Positions 1 to 10,066 of a DNA stretch of 64,000 nt are shown here, piece by piece. A model generated the notes under the pieces. That model saw only the letters and a program-made list of their open reading frames with translations, did no database searches and was not told the origin of the DNA. Origin of the DNA: Ridgeia piscesae (taxonomy: Eukaryota > Annelida > Polychaeta > Sabellida > Siboglinidae). Position 1 is the first letter of the stretch, and each line of letters opens with the position of its first letter. Position numbers and translations under genes: made by a program. The stretch covers positions 142,501-206,500 of the forward strand of contig JAODUO010000118.1 of the NCBI GenBank assembly GCA_025642075.2, given 5' to 3'.

Positions 1-490
1 TTTCTCGTAGCACAGTGGTCAGTTGTGAGGGTTGAAGGTCGTGACATTTCTCGCCAGGGGAACGTTGTAAGGAGCAACCAAAGCGGAGTCCCGAGCCCAA
101 GTAGATACATTAGATACTGTACTATGTACTGATGTACTATAGGCAGAATGTTCCCAGTGTCTCCCACTTCCGGATACCCTCTTTTTAAATTATATAAATT
201 AAAAGTTAAAAACAATTCTAATAATAAAAAATACAGTTGTGACTGATTGCATTTAGAATACTGTGTTGTAATGCAAATGCATTGTCAGTTGTTTGTCTAA
301 CCATTTTGTTCACTTGGATAGTTTAGGGTAATATCGATTCAGTGTTGTGTGTGGCAGATTCACACCCTGCTGGTGTTCCTTATGCAAACATTACATGTGT
401 GCACACGCATTGATTCTATTTAATAGTTTTCAGATAATAATTACAACCATGGTTTATTATATACCAGTACACCATGTGATTGTTCAACTC
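1..490. other. unassigned flank, AT-rich
   Basis: I see no coding exon, repeat family or RNA gene here. The stretch around 180-235 is strongly AT-rich. It lies downstream, in the minus-strand sense, of the Ginger-like integrase remnant, so it could hold more of that element in degraded form, but I recognise no domain. Confidence 0.3.
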
Positions 491-499
491 TTGCAGTTA

Positions 500-501
<2 letters not shown>

Positions 502-586
<85 letters not shown>

Positions 587-698
587 TGTGTGTGTGTCTG
601 TGTGTGTGTCTGTGTGTGTGTCTGTGTGTGTGTCTGTGTGTGTCTGTGTGTGTGTCTGTGTGTGTGTCTGTGTGTGTGTCTGTGTGTGTCTGTGTGTG
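502..698. repeat. (TG)n microsatellite with TGTC interruptions
   Basis: About 200 bp of TG dinucleotides. The right half is interrupted regularly by TCTG, giving a secondary 8-10 bp periodicity. Reading frames through it are low-complexity artefacts. Confidence 0.97.
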
Positions 699-747
699 AA
701 TATATAACTTCAGAAAGTATGTGGAACATGCATGCACAAACTGTTTT

Positions 748-2552
748 TTAAGATAACAAGTTGTCATTCAGCCATTCCCATGGCAAAAGTGTGCGCAAAT
801 GTTTCTGCGTCATTGTGAGAAGACAGTGGGGTATGAGAAGACAGTGGGGTATGAGAAGACAGTGGGGTAGGAGAAGACAGTAGGGTAGGAGAGGACAGTG
901 GGGTATGAGAAGACCGTAGGGTAGGAGAGGACAGTGGTTTATGAGAAGACAGTGGGGTATGAGAAGACAGTAGGGTAGAAGAAGACAGTAGGGTAGAAGA
1001 GGACAGTGGGGTAGGAGACGACAGTGGATTAGGGGAGGACAGTGGGGTAGGAAAAGACAGTGGGGAACGAGAGGACAGTGGGGTAGGAGAGGACAGTGGG
1101 GTAGAGAAGACAGTGGGGTAGTAGAATACAGTGAGGTAGGAGACGACAGTGGATTAGGGGAGGACAGTGGGGTAGGAGAAGACAGTGGGGAACGAGAGGA
1201 CAGTGGGGAACGAGAGGACAGTGGAGTAGGAGAGGACAGTGGAGTAGAAGAGGACAGTGGGGAAGGAGAGGAGAGTGGAGTAGGAGAGGACAGTGGAGTA
1301 GGAGAGGAGATTAGGGTAGGAGAGTACAGTGGGGTAGGAGAAGACAGTGGGGTAGGAGAAGACAGTGGGGTAGGAAGGTAAGGTGTGTGGTAGGGTTTCA
1401 GCTGGTCATAGGCCACCTTTGTCATTAAGATCACGCCAGCTGTTTTTGCCAGTGTCACCTGGTAGTTTGGCCCGATATTTCTGATCCTGATGATAAGGAA
1501 CATATTATCAGGAATATTATTATTATCTCACAGTAATCCAATCCCCAATATCATCACCATCTTGCGATGACTAAGTTTACCTCCAATGATCAGTGTTTAT
1601 GTCATTGCATTTATCAGAAAACTCCAAGTAAGTAATATGTGATGCTTGAAAATCCAATTAAAATGTGAATAGTATGTTGTTAGTTAGCCAATTTAGGATT
1701 CAGCAGCAATGTTGTCTCATGCATCTTGTTTCTAATTAGTGCTGTCTTGTCCCAATCTATAATGTTCACACATCTAGTTCAGTTCTTATTTTAAAATGTA
1801 AGTAAGACACGTGAAACATTTGTCAGTTTTATTGAGGATAAGTTTAAATTGAGGCAAATAATTAAAATTGTTACCTGAATGGGCCATTCCATTGTGGCTC
1901 CAGTTTGCCACCTTTCCTCCCGATGTTCCTCATGTTTCGTTTCAGGACGATGTCCCCAATCTTAAAGTGAAATGATGTCACTCCCTTTGTCTGTCTGTTT
2001 ATGTACTGCTTAGATTGGCGCTGTTGGGCAGTTGTGACATTTGTGTGAACGTGGAAAGTCATGGTGCTTAGAACATAGTTGGATGGAAGGCTTAAATATA
2101 AAAAATTGTCAGTTAGAAGTAATAATTTATACACAAGAAAGAATATAATATAGTAAGGGACACAATTCTAGGAGTTGTAACTTGATAACAATGTTATCTC
2201 TATCTGACCAGTGGTTGTGCTATATTCATAATCAGCTTGTGTTACCTGTATGGGAAAGTAAGAGACTTTGAATTCAGTTGGTGATATGGATCCACCAATG
2301 AAAAGCAACATAAAATGGTTCATCACAATGGACAGGGTTACATTATTATGAAGAAAAAAAACATTGTTTTATTCATAATGTGACTGTAATGCTAATAATT
2401 AATAACTGCTACCTCTCATCAAGTCCATTTCTTTGGGGATGGTACGCTGCCGTAATCATGTGGTCGATATTGATTTTTTTTGGCCAAATCTGCATTGAGT
2501 GTTGACAAATTCACGACCTTGGTCAGATAACAATTTCTTCGGGGCACCATAT
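748..2552 (-). pseudogene. Ginger-type (gypsy-integrase-related) transposase remnant with introns
   Basis: Minus-strand exons read in order as an integrase C-terminal half. Exon 2552-2413 starts after a TTTTTACAG acceptor and reads YGAPKKLLSDQGREFVN, containing the second catalytic Asp region, then AAYHPQRNGLDER near its end. Exon 2090-1875 carries QRQSKQYINRQTK, FKIGDIVLKRNMRNIG and EPQWNGPF, and ends TTCAG|GTAACA. Exon 1486 to about 1385 joins in phase to give NGPFRIRNIGPNYQVTL and ends near YDQLKPYH, which is a GPY/F-type module. At 748-810 the frame ends with LRTLLPWEWLNDNLL, which resembles the WLND start of ULP1/SENP cysteine proteases. Ginger1 DNA transposons, and KRBA2-like genes derived from them, are known to pair an integrase and GPY/F module with protease domains. 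Exon 2552-2413 needs two single-base frame changes (after FVN, and in the A-run before INIDHM), and the segment that normally follows LDER is missing. I therefore call it a pseudogene. A gypsy LTR element is less likely because the splice sites are well formed. Confidence 0.6.
832..1376. repeat. about 20-bp minisatellite (GACAGTGGGGTAGGAGAA-like)
   Basis: About 27 imperfect units of roughly 18-21 bp, each with a GACAGTGGGGTAGGA core. It separates the GPY/F exon from the WLND-containing fragment of the Ginger-like remnant and runs close to both. In the minus sense the unit is pyrimidine-rich (TCTTCTCCTACCCCACTG), and the array ends a few bases before a GACGCAG acceptor-like site. The Pro/Ser/Leu-rich frame through it is probably not translated. 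Confidence 0.93.
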
Positions 2553-2555
2553 CTG

Positions 2556-2924
2556 TAAAAAGACAACAAATATGAGACATTCTGCTGAAGATATGTGGTG
2601 AGCTTGCTTTAAAATTAACACCTTTTCCAAAAATAAAATCAAGGCCTATTTTGTGATGAAGTAATAGATATGGGAAAGAAGGGGTAAGGGGGCAGCAACC
2701 TGCTGGAATTTCAAAAAAATTCAAAATATGTCCCCCATCTTCCCACATCATAATCTATCGCGAGATAGTGAAGTGGAGTGGTGCTGATGCTTGAGATCCA
2801 GTGCTTTCCAGCCCTTCCAAATTGTTTCAGTTCCGGCATGAAATTACTGTTTTTATTGTGTAAACCAAGTCAATACATTGAATAGCATAGGGCATCTGCC
2901 ATATAGCTATCCTTTTTCTATTTG
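2556..2924. other. unassigned, probably intronic to the Ginger-like remnant
   Basis: I recognise no exon here. The 5' half of the integrase (zinc-binding H2C2 and first catalytic Asp) should lie upstream in the minus sense, but I could not find it. Confidence 0.3.
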
Positions 2925-3645
2925 GTTCTGTCTGCTCCTGGAGACAAGGACCAGGTGAGTGAGAGAGGTGGTTCTGCCTTACTCCTGGAGACAAGGACCA
3001 GGTGAGTGAGAGAGGTGGTTCTGTCTTACTCCTGGAGACAAGGACCAGGTGAGTGAGAGAGGTGGTTCTGTCTTACTCCTGGAGACAAGGTCCAGGTGAG
3101 TGAGAGAGGTGGTTCTGTCTTACTCCTGGAGAAAAGGTCCAGGTGAGTGAGAGAGGTGATTCTGTCTTACTCCTGGAGACAAGGTCCAGGTGAGTGAGAG
3201 AGGTGGTTCTGTCTTACTCCTGGAGACAAGGTCCAGGTGAGTGAGAGAGGTGGTTCTGTCTTACTCCTGGAGACAAGGTCCAGGTGAGTGAGAGAGGTGG
3301 TTCTGTCTTACTCCTGGAGACAAGGTCCAGGTGAATGAGAGAGGTGGTTCTGCCTTACTCCTGGAGACAAGGTCCAGGTGAGTGAGAGAGGTGGTTCTGT
3401 CTTACTCCTGGAGACAAGGTCCAGGTGAGTGAGAGAGGTGGTTCTGCCTTACTCCTGGAGACAAGGTCCAGGTGAGTGAGAGAGGTGGTTCTGTCTAACT
3501 CCTGGAGACAAGGTCCAGGTGAGTGAGAGGTGGTTCTGTCTTACTCCTGGAGACAAGGTCCAGGTGAGTGAGAGAGGTGGTTCTGTCTTACTCCTGGAGA
3601 AAAGGTCCAGGTGAGTGAGAGAGGTGGTTCTGTCTTACCCCTGGA
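2925..3645. repeat. 47-bp minisatellite, about 15 copies
   Basis: Units of 47 bp, highly uniform: TTCTGTCTTACTCCTGGAGA, then CAAGGTCCAGGTGAGTGAGA, then GAGGTGG. Copies differ by single substitutions (TCTGCC or TCTGTC, GGACC or GGTCC, one 2-bp deletion near 3525). Every unit contains CAG|GTGAGTG, a perfect plus-strand 5' splice-site consensus. In the minus sense it has a pyrimidine-rich stretch ending TTGTCTCCAG, resembling a 3' splice site. Confidence 0.95.
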
Positions 3646-3655
3646 GAGCATTTAA

Positions 3656-4009
3656 CTAAGATAGCCTCAAGGAAAATTCATCCTTAAACAAAATACATGA
3701 TGCTAATATTCTGGATACGCTGGATGTAATATTGTAATAGTTAACCAGAGATGTTTCCAACTGTTCCAGATTTCCACGATGCAGAAGAAGTTGAAACAAT
3801 GGTGTCTGGACGTGAACAGTATCGAGCAGTTGGTCGAAGTGAAGGCGGAGGACATTCTCACATAGAACGCACGATTGAGCAGCAGTGTCTGCGAAGACAA
3901 CACCGAGACACTGTATACTAGAACTTGTGGCATTCACTCTGGCTGTGCTGTTAGTGCACAGTAACTGAACACCAGCTGAAATAGCTGCCTCTGTGTTCTC
4001 ATTGTCCAT
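3656..4009 (-). CDS. possible unidentified exon, helical Leu-rich
   Basis: An open frame of 117 codons on the minus strand starts MDNENTEAAISAGVQLL and continues with alternating hydrophobic helices such as SSIQCLGVVFADTAAQS and FDQLLDTVHVQTPLFQLL. The pattern resembles HEAT or ARM-type repeats. The length and composition are better than most random frames in this AT-rich DNA. It ends at a stop just beside the 47-bp minisatellite. I do not recognise the family and see no convincing flanking exon. It could be an exon of a minus-strand gene, a decayed transposon piece, or chance. Confidence 0.25.
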   Translation of the reverse strand: MDNENTEAAISAGVQLLCTNSTARVNATSSSIQCLGVVFADTAAQSCVLCENVLRLHFDQLLDTVHVQTPLFQLLLHRGNLEQLETSLVNYYNITSSVSRILASCILFKDEFSLRLS

Positions 4010-6945
4010 TAATGTGTTTCTTTACATGCCAGGACTGATCTGTGTTTGTTCAGAACAGTCTTCATAACTTTCTTGTTGCTTAGTTGTATATTGTTGTAAA
4101 ACATTGTATTTTTATGACTAGCCTATCAATACAATTTTGACAAAAACTCCAATATTCTTGGATCTGTTCAACAATACAAGTGTAATTCAGCAAGAAAGTG
4201 AATTAGATATACCGGATAATGCATGTATACAATGTCATGGTTTTTATGCTGCTTTTTAACATGTTACATTAGATTTATGGTTTTTCTACATCTAAATACA
4301 CGACTAACATTCTGACTCTTTATTGCAATACTACAAAACGTGCGATGCTTTTCTAATGACATTCCATAAGTGTCCAAAATATAGATTCTTCTACATAAAT
4401 CTTATTACAGACGACTTGGATGAATAACAAGCTACGATTCCATATTTTATTCTTGTTTTTATTCCTTCACTAACAATCTTCAAATGTATGTACAATCACA
4501 ACCCCAGCAAGACTGCAGGGTAGACCTTGTATGTATGTATGTACGTGACGGTGACGCTGCCACGTTTCTCTGCTGTGCCCATGGCCGCACTCTTGCCTCC
4601 GACACAATATATATTTATAATATTATATACACATGCTTTACGTGTACAAAAATAATCACTCTCCATAGTGTTACTGTTGACGTCACTGTCACAGCGGTCT
4701 GTCACCAGGTGGCGTGCACGGGCCGCCCGGGATTGCCTGGCCAGCAGTCTCGCCCGTTGTGATCATTTACAACAATGCATTACGGGTAACCAGTCGGTGT
4801 GCACCAACCAGTTTGGCACAGAAAGTACACGCAAGAAACAGCAATGTACTGTCGGTTGTAGTAGACTGTTCACACAACTCTCTCACCGTAATCGTTACAC
4901 TAGCTCAACCATTCTAAAACAGCACTCACCACGTGATTTCCTACACAACTGCGGAGGGGATACAACTACCATCTGAGGCACGCTACATACCACAAACAAA
5001 AGCCGCGTGCGTCCCTTGCAATATCGGTCCGATTCCGTCAACAATCACCCTCTAGCATATTACGTATCAACACACCACTGTGGCTATCACAAGTCTTCTG
5101 GTAGTCACACGACTGCTGTCTTTGTGACAGTCCTGCTGCTTCTACCGACATCTTCCAGCACAGACCGCCAACAACTCATGCTATATTTGCGAGGCACTTC
5201 ATTAGTAGTTAGTACATGTCACAGTCGCTCTGATGCTCAGCCGACATGTCGAGACCATGTGATCCACGTCTGCACAAAACTCAACATCATAAATTTTTGT
5301 GTGGAATAAAACTGTTTCGATGATACTGGTCCCAAACAAATTGACAACATGCCAACGTTACATTAGATACAGTCATTCCGTACAGGTCTGGCGAATACAT
5401 GGCAAACCTAGAAACCCGTGCTGTTTGTTCGAGTATTCCCCAACATATGCTCCATAACCACCAGACCTGCTAACTGAAATACATAAATGTGATTTGAGAA
5501 TAAACTCAGCAGTAAACGTGCATGGTATCAACCAAGAGTGCTAGTGCGACCTGTCAGTACCAGTAAATTATTGCTGAACAGTTAAGACAATCGATTACAT
5601 CGGCCCTGACCACACAAGCAGCAACGCCACATTTGGACATCCTACCCCAAACACCCTTTCCTGACTAGCCGATACCCGAGGTTGGTTCACTGAGCAAGGA
5701 GACATTTCCATTGCAACAGAGTAATATCTATAAAAACCTGTGCCACGCGAAGAATCCTAAACGCTGAGAATCCTGCCTGTCGACCAGTCATCATCGCTAG
5801 GTAAGCCAAAACACGGCTGCCGTTCAATATCGCCTAGTAGGTCGGCCAGCCGAAAGAAGCACCAGTTCAACTCTACCTAAATGAAATGCACTCTTAGTTT
5901 TGGGCAGCAACATTACCTAGATATACAATGTGCAATTGCCTACTTATATAACCTGTTCGTCCTGGGAAATGCACCGTAACGCATGGTGGTTCGGTGCCAC
6001 GTGACAACTCAAAACTTGTACCTACATGTGTCATTTCAAGGGGTCATACTCCTCGCGAAAAGTGACATTTTAATTTAATGTCATATCTTAAAAACTATTT
6101 CTCAAATATTATCCACATTTGCAGTGTATTAATTCTGCATAAACAGAAAGTCAAATATTAAATAATTATCAATTTGCACAATGGTAACTAGATAATTCTT
6201 GAAATTCTGATGGTGCGGTTTTGTGGAAAGTCCCAAATTGCAAATGTGGTAAAGACATCTCAAGTAGATTTTAAGAGATGACCTTTTAACTAAAATCGGC
6301 TCCTTCACGAGGGGCACATACCCTAAAATACCCAAAACGTATAGTTTCTCTTTAAACATGCACACCCTTCCATATCGCCTGTGCATAAAACACTTCCACA
6401 TCGCCAGTGCACGTGACCAACAAGTCAGTGTCGGCGACAACTGTTATTGTGAAACAAGTGAAAAAAGTGCAGCAAGCCAGTGCCTATGTTTCAATGGCGA
6501 CATCACTGAAACCACTTAAACTAAATAAAGAAAAAAACCGTTAAAGCCGACGCAAAGAAAACTTGCTGGATGGCGCGACACCATGGCTGGTGAGTGTCCT
6601 CACTGAAGTCATCTCGATTCGTGCGACTGCCTGCACAGAGAGAGACATCTGACTGAGTGGAGAGTGGCGGGGTTAGGGTTCGTGTGGTGGTCGTGGAGGT
6701 GTCCAGCTTGCATAGTGGTCAGTGAAGCAGTAGCCAGGACGATGCCTCTGTTTGTTGGTGGTGTCGTGTGTCGGTGACGCGTCACACCGGCCCGTTGTGG
6801 GTCGTGGCACTTGTGTACTGCTCCAACGCAGCCTGCACAGCCGCCCTGTAACAGACGACACACGTCGTGTAGTGACACTAGTGACACGTCACACATGACA
6901 CATCTGTGGACACAACATCTCTCGCAGTAATTATGCCAGTCAAAT
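4010..6945. other. no recognisable gene
   Basis: About 2.9 kb of mixed composition, AT-rich at 4100-4660 and more balanced at 4680-5900. Open frames are short and carry no family signature. I find no splice-supported exon series, tandem repeat or inverted repeat. Confidence 0.3.
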
Positions 6946-6949
6946 GAAA

Positions 6950-7285
6950 AGAAAGGTAAAGATAAGTTCTTATATAGTGCAGTATCCAGTCCTCAAGACT
7001 GCTCAATGCACTTTACTTCCCTGACAGACTTGTTCAATCAAACACCGTCTCAACTTCTCTGGGAAGCAGCCAGCCATATGCTACAATTAATGTGCGAAGG
7101 CTGCTCATAAACATATCCACCACTGTCTATAGCCAGGTACTCATTTATACAGCTGAGTGAACTGGAGCAATGTAGAGTGAAAAAACTTGCCCAAGGTTTA
7201 AACACCGCGGCACAGGATTCAAACCCGGGTTCTCTTAGTCGAGAGACCGAAGCTCTACCCACCGAGTCAACGAAGTTTTGAATGT
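6950..7285 (-). mobile_element. tRNA-derived SINE, copy 1
   Basis: Read on the minus strand from about 7280, a tRNA-like head comes first (A-box-like GGTGGGTAGAGC, B-box-like GGGTTTGAATCC). A conserved body follows, including CAAGTTTTTTCACTCTACAT and ATAAATGAGTACCTGGCTAT, then a tail with GGGAAGTAAAGTGC and CACTATATAAGAAC. The same sequence occurs on the plus strand at 36163-36640. From memory the ACCTGGC-containing body resembles the central domains of Deu/Nin-type SINEs, but I could not check this. Confidence 0.85.
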
Positions 7286-7439
7286 TGCATATAGCTTACT
7301 CTCCCAAGCCTATCTAGTAGAAAATATTATTAAAATCAGGCAGTCTGAAAGGGAGCATTGGAGCGGAACTACAGCAAGAGTGTAACAATACAGGCGGTAG
7401 ACCTCACCCTGGTAGAAAGGAGGCAAGAGGAAGATAGGA

Positions 7440-8655
7440 CAGACTCACCCCATGCACAAGGACACCATGAGGAAGATACGACAGACTCACCCCATGCACA
7501 AGGACACCATGAGGAAGATACGACAGACTCACCCCATGCATAAGGACACCATGAGGAATATAGGACAGACTCACCCCATGCAAAACGACACCATGAGGAA
7601 GATAGGACAGACTCACCCCATGCACAAGGACACCATGAGGAAGATAGGACAGACTCACCCCATGCATAAGGACACCATGAGGAAGATAGGACAGACTCAC
7701 CCCATGCACAAGGACACCATGAGGAAGATAGGACAGACTCACCCCATGCACAAGGATACCATGAGGAAGATAGGACAGACTCACCCCATGCATAAGGACA
7801 CCATGAGGAAGATAGGACAGACTCACCCCATGCACAAGGACACCATGAGGAAGATAGGACAGACTCACCCCATGCACAAGGACACCATGAGGAAGATACG
7901 ACAGACTCACCCCATGCACAAGGATACCATGAGGAAGATACGACAGACTCACCCCATGCACAAGGATACCATGAGGAAGATACAACAGACTCACCCCATG
8001 CACAAGGATACCATGAGGAAGATACGACAGACTCACCCCATGCACAAGGACACCATGAGGAAGATAGGACAGACTCACCCCATGCACAAGGACACCATGA
8101 GGAAGATAGGACAGACTCACCCCATGCACAAGGACACCATGAGGAAGATACGACAGACTCACCCCATGCACAAGGACACCATGAGGAAGATACGACAGAC
8201 TCACCCCATGCACAAGGATACCATGAGGAAGATACGACAGACTCACCCCATGCACAAGGATACCATGAGGAAGATACAACAGACTCACCCCATGCACAAG
8301 GATACCATGAGGAAGATACGACAGACTCACCCCATGCACAAGGACACCATGAGGAAGATAGGACAGACTCACCCCATGCACAAGGACACCATGAGGAAGA
8401 TAGGACAGACTCACCACATGCACAAGGACACCATGAGGAAGATACGACAGACTCACCCCATGCACAAGGACACCATGAGAAAGATACGATAGACTCACCC
8501 CATGCACAAGGATACCATGAGGAAGATACGACAGACTCACCCCATGCACAAGGATACCATGAGGAAGATACGACAGACTCACCCCATGCACAAGGATACC
8601 ATGAGGAAGATACGACAGACTCACCCCATGCATAAGGACACCATGAGGAAGAACT
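7440..8655. repeat. 42-bp minisatellite, about 29 copies
   Basis: The unit is GACAGACTCACCCCATGCAC followed by AAGGACACCATGAGGAAGAT and AG (42 bp). Because 42 is divisible by three and the unit lacks stops in several frames, long frames of 14-residue repeats stay open on both strands; I treat these as non-coding. Variant positions (CAC/TAC, AGG/ACG/CAA) recur. The CAACAG variant is at 7981 and again about 294 bp later, a seven-unit higher-order period. In the minus sense each unit contains GGGGTGAGTC, a strong donor-like match. Confidence 0.96.
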
Positions 8656-8669
8656 CAATCTCACGCTGC

Positions 8670-8963
8670 ATATGGAACCATGAGGAAGACATCATCTTGT
8701 GACTCACCTCTTTTCCTCTAGATCACTTTCGTTGGAGACGACGGCTCAGCGAAGGCAGCCTCTGGACACGACTCTGACTTTGTATCCTTTTAGTCTGTTC
8801 TGTGACTGTCGTCCTCTGTCACGTCTTTCTTCATGAGCCCACTGCGTGCCAGGAAACTGAGGAGGACGCGGCACGTGAGTGTACAGAATCAACGACTGCC
8901 TCACACACTCGCACGCACACTAACACACACTCGCACGCACACTAACACACACACACACACTCT

Positions 8964-9010
<47 letters not shown>

Positions 9011-10060
9011 CACGCACGCACGCACGCACGCACGCACGCACACACGCACACACACAACTACTACCTTATATCTACAAACACACATGCAGGTCACAAACAC
9101 AGAACCAGATGTACAGGCACACATGCAGTTAAAAATATAGCAGATGTACAGGAACACATGCAGTTGAAACATAGAACAGACATGCGAGCACACAGGCAGA
9201 TCAGACAAATACACAGAAACAGACGACACGACTAGGACAGACTTTTAAACAGTTTGGTTCACAGTTTCGCAAATGGAAACATCAGCAATTTTGAAAAATG
9301 GTTTAGTCAAGATTAAATCAATAACTAATGTAGTAAAACTGTGTTTAGTATGTTCTAAGATTCCTCCCATGAACCAAACAATTAAACAGCCCTAATATTA
9401 TATGAAAGCAGCCAAACCTCGGCCACAATACAAATATCCACAGGACGACTTCAATCCCAAACCATATCAGCTCATTATAAACGATAAAAATAAACTACCC
9501 ATGACGGTCACCCTAAATAACCTACTCAAAATTGTCCTCCTCCTCATCCTCCTCCTCCTGTTCATCCTCCTCCTCCTCTTTAGTGGGCTATGACCTCATC
9601 AGCCCTGCTGTCAGGAAACTACAACGACAGCCCATGCATGATGACGACATCGCAAATCATAAATAGGCAACGGACCGCAAGCAAAACAATGCAAATTCCT
9701 CAACAAAGTAATTATTTAGAAATTCTGTAACAAAAAATAGCAAAATAAAACATGCAAGAAGCTATTGTGTGAAGGTTTACTGCAGGAAGTCTTGTGGGGG
9801 GAGTCTTGTAGGGGGTATGTGCCAACATTGTAGCTGGCTTACAGAAAAAACCTCAGATACCGCAACACTTGCAACGGTGTGGCATTATGCTGCAAGCTAA
9901 AGAAATTATTTAACTGAAGTTTGATGAGAACCTGGTGCAAAGAAATAGACTAGAATTTGCCTTGCAAAATCATGTATGTTAAATTTAACTAAACGTCACA
10001 TGATAGGGTTATAAATATCAGACAGCTACGTTCAATACTGCTTCACTATTCTTGGATCTG
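8670..10060. repeat. CA- and CGCA-rich simple repeats in otherwise blank DNA
   Basis: 8898-9055 is a mosaic of (CA)n, CGCACACTAA and a (CGCA)n run of about 20 units. A CTC-rich patch lies at 9535-9582. I see no gene in the remainder. The leucine-rich plus-strand frame at 9402-9593 is a by-product of the CTC run. Confidence 0.75.
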
Positions 10061-10066
10061 TGCTAC

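Noticed and set aside
2925..3645. CRISPR-like regular array
   Set aside because: The repeats are directly adjacent with no unique spacers, the DNA is eukaryotic, and no cas genes are present.
7369..8702. Long MHKDTMRKIRQTHP-repeat and GESVVSSSW-repeat ORFs
   Set aside because: The 42-bp unit is divisible by three and open in several frames on both strands at once. There is no conserved domain or splice support.
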